Shown: piece after piece, positions 41,264 to 47,891 of the stretch
How the letters are laid out: each line of letters begins with the position of its first letter
How positions within the stretch are numbered: position 1 is the stretch's first letter
Assembly: GCF_017652985.1 (NCBI RefSeq)
Contig: NZ_JAGGDJ010000044.1
Coordinates: 1-47,891 of the forward strand
DNA: 47,891 bases
Reading direction: 5' to 3'
Source: Paenibacillus artemisiicola
GTDB taxonomy: Bacteria > Bacillota > Bacilli > Paenibacillales > Paenibacillaceae
Position numbers and translations under genes: made by a program
Notes under the pieces: model-generated
Databases searched by the model: none
The model's input: the letters and a program-made list of their open reading frames with translations, nothing else
Told to the model about the DNA's origin: nothing

Positions 41264-42613
41264 TTAGAGGCTCCAGTAGTGGAACCCGCCGCGCTCGTAG
41301 TCGCCTTTGTCGTAGATGCCTTTGATGTCGACCATGATCTTCGCCGTCCGCGGATCATACAACGGCTCGAAGTCCGCCGCGCCCATCCGCTTGAACGGCG
41401 CGTGCGGCACGGCGACGACCACGGCGTTCAAGCCGCGAAGCTCGTCCATGCCGGACAGCTCGATGCCGTACTCGCGGTAAGCGGCGTCCTTGTCCACGTA
41501 CGGGTCCGCGACGAGCGGCGTGATTCCGTACTCCTTCAGTTCCTTGATAATGTCCGTCACCTTCGTGTTGCGAATGTCCGGGCTGTCCTCCTTGTAAGAG
41601 AGCCCGAGGAAGCCGATCCGCGCGTCCGCCAGGTTCTGCTTCAGCTTCACGAGCAGCTTGACGATCTGCTGGGCGACGTACTTGCCCATGCCGTCGTTGA
41701 TGTGCCGGCCCGCCAAAATGATCCGGGAGCGATAGCCCGTGTCCTCCGCCTTGTACGTCAAATAATAAGGGTCGATGCCGATGCAGTGGCCCCCGACGAG
41801 GCCGGGCGTGAACGGCAGGAAATTCCACTTGGTCCCCGCCGCCCGGAGCACCGCCTTCGTGTCGATCCCCATCCCGTTGAACAGCATGGACAGCTCGTTC
41901 ATGAACGCGATGTTGATGTCGCGCTGCGCGTTCTCGATGACCTTGGCCGCCTCGGCCACCTTGATGCTCTCCGCGCGGAAGACGCCGGCCTCGATGACCA
42001 GCTCGTACAGCCGGGCGATCGTCTCGAGCGACTGCGCGTCCATGCCGGAGACGATCTTGACGATGTTCTCCAGCCGGTGCACCTTGTCTCCCGGATTAAT
42101 GCGCTCCGGCGAATAGCCGACCTTGAAATCGACGCCGCAGCGCAGGCCGGACGCGGCCTCGAGAATCGGCACGCACACGTCCTCCGTCACGCCGGGATAA
42201 ACCGTCGATTCGTAGACGACGATCGCGCCGGGCTTCAGCCGCTTGCCCACGAGCCGGCTGGCCTCCCGGACGTAATGCAGGTCCGGCACGTTGCCGCTCT
42301 TGACGGGCGTCGGCACCGCGACGATGAAGAACCGGGCGCCGTCCAGCTTGTCCGGGTCCGAGGTGAAGTCGACGCCGCTGCCCGCGATCGCCTCGCCGCC
42401 CACGTCGCCCGTCGCGTCGAAGCCCTTGCGGTACTCGTCGACCTTCCGCTCGTTCACGTCGAAGCCGACGACGTTCGCCTTCCGGGCGAAAGCGACGGCG
42501 ATCGGCAGCCCGACGTAGCCGAGGCCGATGACGGCCAGCGGCTCATGGCGGCCGGCGATGCGCGCGTACAGCTCCAAATCCGTATCCGTGCTCGTGCTCA
42601 TGCTCGTAATCAT
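41264..42613 (-). CDS. UDP-N-acetylhexosamine 6-dehydrogenase (TviB/WbpO type)
   Basis: Encodes 449 residues; GGGAG precedes the ATG at 42613. The NAD-binding motif is VIGLGYVGLP (28-37), followed by SPERINPGDKVHRL (168-181), KVAEAAKVIENAQRDINIA and the catalytic cysteine 277 in GGHCIGIDP. The SPERINPGDK and KWNFLPFTPGLVGGHC stretches are characteristic of TviB/WbpO-type enzymes that oxidise UDP-GlcNAc or UDP-GalNAc to the uronic acid, rather than of UDP-glucose dehydrogenase. The start is one base after the stop of the upstream gene. It would supply the uronic precursor for the neighbouring synthase. Confidence 0.92.
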   Translation of the reverse strand: MITSMSTSTDTDLELYARIAGRHEPLAVIGLGYVGLPIAVAFARKANVVGFDVNERKVDEYRKGFDATGDVGGEAIAGSGVDFTSDPDKLDGARFFIVAVPTPVKSGNVPDLHYVREASRLVGKRLKPGAIVVYESTVYPGVTEDVCVPILEAASGLRCGVDFKVGYSPERINPGDKVHRLENIVKIVSGMDAQSLETIARLYELVIEAGVFRAESIKVAEAAKVIENAQRDINIAFMNELSMLFNGMGIDTKAVLRAAGTKWNFLPFTPGLVGGHCIGIDPYYLTYKAEDTGYRSRIILAGRHINDGMGKYVAQQIVKLLVKLKQNLADARIGFLGLSYKEDSPDIRNTKVTDIIKELKEYGITPLVADPYVDKDAAYREYGIELSGMDELRGLNAVVVAVPHAPFKRMGAADFEPLYDPRTAKIMVDIKGIYDKGDYERGGFHYWSL

Positions 42614-42614
42614 G

Positions 42615-44117
42615 CTATCCGCTCCCTTGAGGTTGAAGTCCGATCAGATCCGCCATTTTGACAAAGGTAAAGCCCTTCTTCTTGAGCTGCTCGATGGCGG
42701 TCGGGAGCGCCTCGATGGTATGGATGTCGTCGAGCATGTGGAGCAGGATCACGCTGCCGCCCGTCGTCTGCTTCAGGATGCCTTGGACGATGTCGGCCGC
42801 GCGGTTCTTCGCGTCCCAGTCGAGCGTCGTCACCTCGTACATCGCGATGACGGGATAGCCCGTCGCGGCGACGACCTTGCCCGTCGCGTCGTCGATGACC
42901 CCGGTCGGCGGCCGGAACAGCATCGTCGGCTGCTGCTGGATCGCTTCCGTGATGACCCGGTGCGCCTTCACGATATCCGCCTGCAGCGCCTCCGGCGACA
43001 GCGTCGTCACGACGGGATGGCTGTACGAGTGGTTGGCCACGTCATGGCCGCCCTCGATCATGGCCCGGGCGAGGTTCGGATTGCTCTCCGTCCCTTTGGC
43101 CCGAAGGAAGAACGTCGCCTTGACGTCCTCGGCGGCCAGAATATCCAGGATCTTCGTAATCGTCTTGTCGCTGCCCCAATCGTCGAACGTCAGGGCGATT
43201 CGTTTGTCCTTCAGTCCGTCCTTCCGGTAAACGAGCTTGTACTGCGCGCGCTTGTAGTCCGGATTGATTTTCGCCGCGTCCCAGCCGGGAATCCGCTCCA
43301 GCGGCTTGCGCTCGCCGCCGTTCTTCATCAGGTCGCGCAGCGGAACGAGCTTGTAGCCGATATCGTCCGCCGCATCGGCGATGTACGCGATGGCGCCGAT
43401 GACCTCGGGGTTCACGTCCGTATCCAGATTAATGATCCCGCCCCGCGTCATGAACCGTTCGACGTACTTGCCGATCTCGGCCGCGCTCTGCATCTCCCGG
43501 TCCTTCGGGTTGATGTTGTAGCTGACGACGGCTTCCATGCCGAGCTGCGCGGCCGCCAGCCGGACGTCGTCCGTGTAGTCGCCGGACTTGGTCCGCACGT
43601 AACGCGGGACGGCGCCCGTCCGCTTCCGAATGACGTCGTTGCTCAGCTTGATCTCGCTGTACACCTGCTCGTAGGGCAGCTTGCTCATGTCGAGCCGGTT
43701 CAGCGTATTGTTCTCGATCTCGTGGCCTCTCGCGGCGATCGCCTTGGCGATGTCCGGCTCCTCCGCCACACGCATGCCGGGCAGGAAGAAGGTCGCCCGG
43801 ATGCCGTATTTGTCCAGCTCGTCCAGCAGCCGGTCCATCGTCGCGGGGTCCGCCATGCCGTTGAACGTCAGCGACAGCTCTTTGCGCGCCGTATAGACGA
43901 AATCCACCGCCCGGCTCATCGGGCCGTCGTAGCGGACGATCTCCGCCGCCGGCTTCGCGGGCTCGCTTCCGCCGTCCGCGTCTCCGCCGCCGCCGAACAA
44001 GCCGCAGCCCGCGAGCAGGCCGGCGGCCAGCAGCAGCGCCGCGCCCGCGGCGAACCGTTTGCCGGGACGCGCCGCCTTGCCATGCGGCGGTTTCCATTCG
44101 TTCATCCCCTGTTGCAA
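42615..44117 (-). CDS. Lipoprotein with two NodB deacetylase-like domains
   Basis: Encodes 500 residues with a TTG start at 44117, nine bases after GGAGGGG; the in-frame ATG at 44105 has no well-spaced site. The lipobox LLAGC puts the lipidated cysteine at 38. The first domain (about 75-260) has TFNGM for TFDDG and ENNTLN for the metal-binding H-x3-H, so it has probably lost catalysis. The second (about 300-490) has TFDDW (310-314), NHSYSH (H363 and H367), RPPTG (402-406) and LLHMLDD and looks active. The two domains are joined by ERIPGWDAAKIN. It is a paralogue of the next gene upstream. Likely an outer-face de-N-acetylase of the operon's polymer. Confidence 0.9.
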   Translation of the reverse strand: MQQGMNEWKPPHGKAARPGKRFAAGAALLLAAGLLAGCGLFGGGGDADGGSEPAKPAAEIVRYDGPMSRAVDFVYTARKELSLTFNGMADPATMDRLLDELDKYGIRATFFLPGMRVAEEPDIAKAIAARGHEIENNTLNRLDMSKLPYEQVYSEIKLSNDVIRKRTGAVPRYVRTKSGDYTDDVRLAAAQLGMEAVVSYNINPKDREMQSAAEIGKYVERFMTRGGIINLDTDVNPEVIGAIAYIADAADDIGYKLVPLRDLMKNGGERKPLERIPGWDAAKINPDYKRAQYKLVYRKDGLKDKRIALTFDDWGSDKTITKILDILAAEDVKATFFLRAKGTESNPNLARAMIEGGHDVANHSYSHPVVTTLSPEALQADIVKAHRVITEAIQQQPTMLFRPPTGVIDDATGKVVAATGYPVIAMYEVTTLDWDAKNRAADIVQGILKQTTGGSVILLHMLDDIHTIEALPTAIEQLKKKGFTFVKMADLIGLQPQGSG

Positions 44118-44195
44118 GTCGTAAAACCCCTCCGATTTGGGTCGATTCGGTCGTTTCCGGTTCTTCGCCCGATTCGTTTAAAGTAAGATGCCCGC

Positions 44196-45647
44196 TTAGG
44201 ACGCCGTTCGCTTCGGCGCGCCCGCTCCCATCAGCTCCGACATCCGCACGAACGCGAAGCCTTCGGCGCGAAGCTCCCCGATGATGGCCGGCAGCGCATG
44301 GACCGTCTGAATATCGTCGAGCATGTGCAGCAGCACGACGCTGCCGCTCTTCGTCTGCGCCTTCACCGCCTGCGCGATCTGCGCCGCGGTCCGCGTCTTG
44401 ACGAAGTCGTCCGGCGTGACGTCGAAGATCGCGACGTCGCGGTAGCCCGTCGCCCCGACCGCCTTCAACGTCTCGGCGTCGAACTCCCCGGTCGGCGGCC
44501 GGAAGATCATCGCCGGCTTCGCTTGGATCGCTTCCGTGATGATCCGGTGCGCCTTCACGATTTCCTCCTGCAGCTGTTCCGGCGTGACGGACGTGATGAC
44601 GGGATGCGAATAGGTATGATTGCCTACATCGTGGCCGCCTTCGGCGATCGCCCGGGCCAGGTTCGGATTCCGCTCCACGCCGTCGGCGCGCAGGAAGAAG
44701 GACGCCTTCACTCCGTACTTGGCGAGCGTGTCGAGAATCGGCGTGACCGTCTCGTCGGTGCCCCAATCGTCGAAGGAGAGCACGACCTCCTTCTTGGCGT
44801 CGCCGGCTTTGTTGGACATGACGTTATAATCGGCTTCGGCGTAATCCGAATTGATCTTCGCGGCGTCCCAGCCCGGAATTTGCTCCAGCGGCTTGCGTTC
44901 GCCGCCGTCCCGGACGAGCCGGTCCAGCGTGACGAAGCCGTAGCCGGCGCGCTTCGCGCCTTCCGCGATCAGCTTCACGTCTTCTTCCATCGTCCGGTTC
45001 TCCTCCGTATCCAGCTCGAGGACGCCGCCGCGGTTGATGTACTTGCGGATGTAATTCCGCTTCTGCAGCGGCGTCTCGTCCTTCCAATTGTGGAGGAACA
45101 GGCTGCTGCCGACGACGGCCCGCAGCCCGCTCTGGGCGGCGGCCAGGCGCACGTCGTCCGTGATCGCGCCCGACATCGTCCGGACGTAGCGCGGCGCGGC
45201 GCCGGTCTTGCGCGCGATGACGTCGCCGCCCAGCTTGATTTCCCGGTACGTCTCGGCGTACGTCAGCTTGGCGGCGTCCAGCCGGCTCAGCGTGTTGTTC
45301 TCGATCTCGTGGCCGCGCGCCAGGATGTCCTTGGCGATGTCCGGCTCCTCCGCTACCCGCATGCCCGGAAGGAAGAACGTAGCCTTGATTCCGTACGCGT
45401 CCAGCTCGTTCAGCAGCCGCTCCATCGCGTCCTTGTCGGCCATGCCGTCGAAGGTGAGCGAGAGCTCGCGCTTGGTCGTGTAGACGAGCGACACGGTTTT
45501 GCTCTCCGGCCCGTCGTAGCGCGCGACGCCGGGCGCGCCGGACGCTTTCGTCGCGGCCGGCGCCGTCCCGCCGCCGCGCCCGAACAGGGAACAGCCGGAC
45601 AGCAGCGCGGCCGCGAGCAGAACGGGAATGAGTTTCGTAGCGTTCAT
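44196..45647 (-). CDS. Lipoprotein with two NodB deacetylase-like domains (paralogue)
   Basis: Encodes 483 residues from the ATG at 45647, six bases after AAGGAG. The lipobox LLSGC gives cysteine 19. Its domain plan matches its neighbour: a first domain with TFDGM (65-69) but ENNTLS in place of H-x3-H, and a second with SFDDW, NHTYSH, RPPTG and LLHMLDD. The linker EQIPGWDAAKIN is nearly the same. The pair seems to come from a tandem duplication. This is the first gene of the operon, behind the consensus promoter at 45747-45775, and is probably lipid-anchored outside the membrane. Confidence 0.9.
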   Translation of the reverse strand: MNATKLIPVLLAAALLSGCSLFGRGGGTAPAATKASGAPGVARYDGPESKTVSLVYTTKRELSLTFDGMADKDAMERLLNELDAYGIKATFFLPGMRVAEEPDIAKDILARGHEIENNTLSRLDAAKLTYAETYREIKLGGDVIARKTGAAPRYVRTMSGAITDDVRLAAAQSGLRAVVGSSLFLHNWKDETPLQKRNYIRKYINRGGVLELDTEENRTMEEDVKLIAEGAKRAGYGFVTLDRLVRDGGERKPLEQIPGWDAAKINSDYAEADYNVMSNKAGDAKKEVVLSFDDWGTDETVTPILDTLAKYGVKASFFLRADGVERNPNLARAIAEGGHDVGNHTYSHPVITSVTPEQLQEEIVKAHRIITEAIQAKPAMIFRPPTGEFDAETLKAVGATGYRDVAIFDVTPDDFVKTRTAAQIAQAVKAQTKSGSVVLLHMLDDIQTVHALPAIIGELRAEGFAFVRMSELMGAGAPKRTAS

Positions 45648-45746
45648 GACGTCTCCTTCCGAACGTTCCGTTGTCATATGACGTCGGAAGTATGCCAAAT
45701 CTTGTTAGGGTAAGTAGTCTTTTAGAACTAGATTCAAGTATTGTCT

Positions 45747-45775
45747 ATTATAGAGAAGCGTACCGGGTTTGTAAA
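45747..45775 (-). promoter_or_regulatory. Sigma-A promoter of the exopolysaccharide operon
   Basis: On the minus strand TTTACA (45770-45775), a 17-base spacer and a perfect TATAAT (45747-45752) precede the first gene by 99 bases. The leader between them is unusually AT-rich for this window. I see no terminator between here and 36314. The rest of the gap (45776-45981) holds no gene that I can support. Confidence 0.85.
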
Positions 45776-45981
45776 AGATTATTACCCGAATTCGACAACA
45801 TTGCCTGCACATTTTGACGAAAATCGCGGCGCGGTCGGATCGACGGCGCGGCGTCTAGACGAAACTACCGCCAATCGCCGCCGTTAGCGGCTTCGGGCAG
45901 CGCCCGCCTCTGACGGCCGGCCGGTCTGTCTATGAATCTCTTGAACGCGGCGATGCTGCGTTCCGGCGGCTCGCCGAACGC

Positions 45982-46010
45982 AAAAAAGAGGCCCGCCAGG
46001 CCGCGGCCTC
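45982..46010 (-). terminator. Terminator of the HAD hydrolase gene
   Basis: On the minus strand GAGGCC (46005-46010) pairs with GGCCTC (45988-45993) around a GC-rich inner part, followed by six T residues. It lies 15 bases after the HAD stop codon. Confidence 0.85.
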
Positions 46011-46025
46011 CGTGCCCCTTCCGTA

Positions 46026-46763
46026 TCAGCCTTCCAGCAGCAGCGCGCGCAGCTCCGCGTAGCTCGACGCCTCGCGCGTCGGCTCGTGCCCGCTCTCGCG
46101 CGCCGCCCGGCGATGGTTGAACCAGACGACCCGCCAGCCGGCCTCGAGCGCGCCGATCACGTCGTTGCGCCACGAGTCGCCGACGTAGACGCTGTTCTCC
46201 GGCCGCGTGCCCGTCCGCGCGTTCGCGTGCCGGAACAGCCGCGCGTCCGGCTTGTCCCAGCCGAGCGCGCCCGAGACGAACTGCAGCTCGCGCGGAATAA
46301 GCCCGTCCAGCCGCATCGCCTCGATTTTGCGGCGCTGATGCCCCGGCGCCCCGTTCGTGATCAGGCCGACCGCGTCGCCGCGGCGGATCAGCGCCTCCAG
46401 CAGCTCCCGCGCGCCGTCGAACATCGCGATGTCGTATTGGCAGCCGATGTAGGCCGCCTGCATCGCTTCCGCCTGCGCGTCCGTCAGCCCGAGGCCGAAT
46501 TCGGCCATCGTCAGCTGGAACCGGCGCATCCGCATGTAATCCGTCGCCGCCCCCGCCTCCATGGCGCCCGCGCCGCCGAGCTCGAGCGACAGCATGTCGC
46601 TGTGGTAGCGCAGCCGGTGATACGCCGCTTCGTACGGAAACGCCGCGAGCGGAATCCGCGGTCCCGCGACCTGCTCCACCGTCTTGCGAAACGGAATCAA
46701 ATGATCGTACAGCGTATCGTCCACATCGAAAAACACGGCCCTCTTAGCCTCGTCAAGTCTCAT
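46026..46763 (-). CDS. HAD-superfamily hydrolase (YjjG-like)
   Basis: Encodes 245 residues from the ATG at 46763, ten bases after GGGAG; an ATG at 46787 lacks a site. Motif I is FFDVDDTLYD (nucleophile D13 and acid D15), motif II LITNGAPGHQ, motif III a lysine in LGWDKPDARLF, and motif IV YVGDSWRNDVIGA. A helical cap follows motif I, as in subfamily IA. These enzymes dephosphorylate small phosphates such as nucleoside monophosphates or sugar phosphates in the cytoplasm; the substrate cannot be predicted. It is transcribed in the same direction as the operon but has its own terminator before the operon promoter. Confidence 0.92.
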   Translation of the reverse strand: MRLDEAKRAVFFDVDDTLYDHLIPFRKTVEQVAGPRIPLAAFPYEAAYHRLRYHSDMLSLELGGAGAMEAGAATDYMRMRRFQLTMAEFGLGLTDAQAEAMQAAYIGCQYDIAMFDGARELLEALIRRGDAVGLITNGAPGHQRRKIEAMRLDGLIPRELQFVSGALGWDKPDARLFRHANARTGTRPENSVYVGDSWRNDVIGALEAGWRVVWFNHRRAARESGHEPTREASSYAELRALLLEG

Positions 46764-46971
46764 CCTGCCGTCACTCCCGCGCTTCATTCATGATGCTTGG
46801 TCCGTCCCGTCGCGTCGGCGCCCGCGCGCTTGTCTGTACCGCCGGCACCGCCGCTCGCCTCTCCACTATACGCGATCGCGGCGGCCGTCACAACGCCGCG
46901 CGGGCGTCCGGCGCGCGGATGCCGGTCGGCCGCGAAATTCCGCCGCGTGCGGCGGCGCTGCCCGCGCTTGC

Positions 46972-47835
46972 TCACTCCAGCTCGAGCGGCGTCAAGTAGA
47001 CCGTCTCGCCCGCGCGCTCCTTGCGGAAGGCGCCGGGCGTCGTCCCCGTCCACTTCACGAACTGCCGGATGAAGCTCTGCACGTTGTCGTAGCCGATGCG
47101 CCGCGCGACTTCCTCGACGGCGTGCCCGCCGCCGGTCAGCAGGTGCATCGCCTCCTGCCGGCGCAGCACGGCGAGGTATTCCCGCGGCGACAGGCTGTAC
47201 GCTTCGCGAAAGACGCGATAGCAGTGGCGGCGGCTGAAGCCGAGCCGTTCGGCCAGCGCCTCCATCCATCCCGCCGCGATCGCCTCCTCGGCATGGCGGT
47301 CGGCGACGAGCGACTCGATCGCCTTCGCGATGCGGATCGGCAGCACGTCGGCGCGCGCCCCCGGGCCCTCCAGCCCGGCGATGTGCGTCTCGAGCAGGTC
47401 CATGATCGTGTAGACGGCGCGGAACAGCTTCGTCTTCGGCGCCTCGCCGTCCTCCGTGACCAGCCGCAAAATCCGCTTCGCTTCCGGAAGCAGCAGCCGG
47501 CTCAGCTCGTGCTCCGGCTTCAGCAGCGGCAGCTTGGCGCGGTTCAGCAGGTTCAGGAACGCCGGATCGTCGACCTGCACGTGCATGACGAAGAAGGCGA
47601 ACGGCTCCGCCGCCCGGTACGCGTGCAGCGTCATCGGCGGCACCAGGATGAGCTCGTCCTTGCCCTGGCGGTAGGAGACGCCGCCGACCTCGGCCAGCTG
47701 CGTGCCTTCGAGCACCAGGTTGAGCTCGAACATCATGTGATGCAGATGACGCCGGCACGACCAGCCCGCCGGCACGCGCCCCGTCTGCGCCCCGTAGAAA
47801 TACGCCTCGGACTTCCGGTTCGGGATCAGCCTCAC
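46972..47835 (-). CDS. AraC-family transcriptional regulator (5' end uncertain)
   Basis: At least 287 residues from a GTG at 47835; the frame stays open to the right edge and the site before the GTG is weak, so the true start may be outside. The N-terminal cupin-like ligand domain (about 20-110) has RHLHHMMFELNLVLEG and ILVPPMTLHAYRAAE. The C-terminal double helix-turn-helix is complete: LAERLGFSRRHCYRVFREAY and EEVARRIGYDNVQSFIRQF followed by GTTPGAFRKE. It probably controls a neighbouring gene outside the window or itself. It lies 208 bases before the HAD gene with nothing I can identify between. Confidence 0.88.
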   Translation of the reverse strand: MRLIPNRKSEAYFYGAQTGRVPAGWSCRRHLHHMMFELNLVLEGTQLAEVGGVSYRQGKDELILVPPMTLHAYRAAEPFAFFVMHVQVDDPAFLNLLNRAKLPLLKPEHELSRLLLPEAKRILRLVTEDGEAPKTKLFRAVYTIMDLLETHIAGLEGPGARADVLPIRIAKAIESLVADRHAEEAIAAGWMEALAERLGFSRRHCYRVFREAYSLSPREYLAVLRRQEAMHLLTGGGHAVEEVARRIGYDNVQSFIRQFVKWTGTTPGAFRKERAGETVYLTPLELE

Positions 47836-47891
47836 CGCTCCGGCGGCTCCGGACGTTTGCGCGGCGTCGGGCGCCGCGGCGCCCGTCCCGG

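Noticed and set aside
39296..42661. A plus-strand open frame of more than 1100 codons opposite the synthase and dehydrogenase genes
   Set aside because: It is a shadow of GC-rich codon use on the minus strand; its product is Arg/His/Asp-rich without domains, while the minus strand has full family motifs and ribosome binding sites.

Overview
The window is GC-rich chromosomal DNA from a low-copy, ordinary genome region of a Gram-positive endospore-former lineage, most likely Paenibacillaceae (Paenibacillus or Cohnella type). The evidence is strong GGAGG-type ribosome binding sites, frequent GTG/TTG starts, sigma-A promoters, a perfect CIRCE operator, many Rho-independent terminators, copper-amine-oxidase-like 'stalk' surface proteins, a DUF2935 protein, several NodB polysaccharide deacetylases and an AraC/phytanoyl-CoA dioxygenase pair. 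The genus is an inference. I see no rRNA, tRNA, CRISPR array, transposase, integrase or phage gene.

Layout. 1-4.4 kb: the end of a SWIM-type protein gene translationally coupled to a SNF2-family helicase gene. 4.7-10 kb: a stalk-domain surface protein, then a leftward four-gene cluster (cupin, alpha/beta hydrolase, stalk protein, two-module secreted protein) divergent from a TetR regulator. 10-15 kb: a secreted deacetylase, an MFS exporter, and an XRE-cupin regulator divergent from a hydrolase plus extradiol dioxygenase pair that resembles quinone/catechol detoxification genes; paired inverted operator-like sites lie between them. 15-15.8 kb: a gene-free segment with four kinds of repeat. 15.8-19.3 kb: a histidine kinase, response regulator, membrane protein and a frame-broken lipoprotein gene. 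19.4-25 kb: leftward membrane glycosyltransferase, thioesterase, deacetylase, NAGPA-domain protein and MgtC-like protein. 25.3-27.7 kb: PhyH dioxygenase/AraC pair and a HIT protein. 27.8-31.7 kb: htpG with CIRCE, a nine-copy 51-52 bp repeat array, uridine kinase and a SnoaL-like protein. 32-36.2 kb: a doubly broken P-loop kinase pseudogene, DUF2935, a THUMP-type methyltransferase behind a leader with a tiny open frame and a terminator, a GNAT acetyltransferase and an unknown protein.

The most notable system is the leftward six-gene operon from a consensus promoter near 45.76 kb to a terminator at 36.3 kb. It encodes two double-NodB lipoproteins, a TviB-type UDP-N-acetylhexosamine dehydrogenase, a fused PilZ plus HasA-like processive glycosyltransferase, a membrane-anchored degenerate deacetylase with a C-terminal beta-rich part, and a membrane-anchored GH18 glycosidase. 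Together they look like a complete precursor-synthesis, polymerisation, modification and trimming set for a secreted polysaccharide containing an N-acetylated uronic acid, possibly under cyclic-di-GMP control. This is inference from families and gene order. A HAD hydrolase and a second AraC regulator close the window; the latter may be cut by the right edge.
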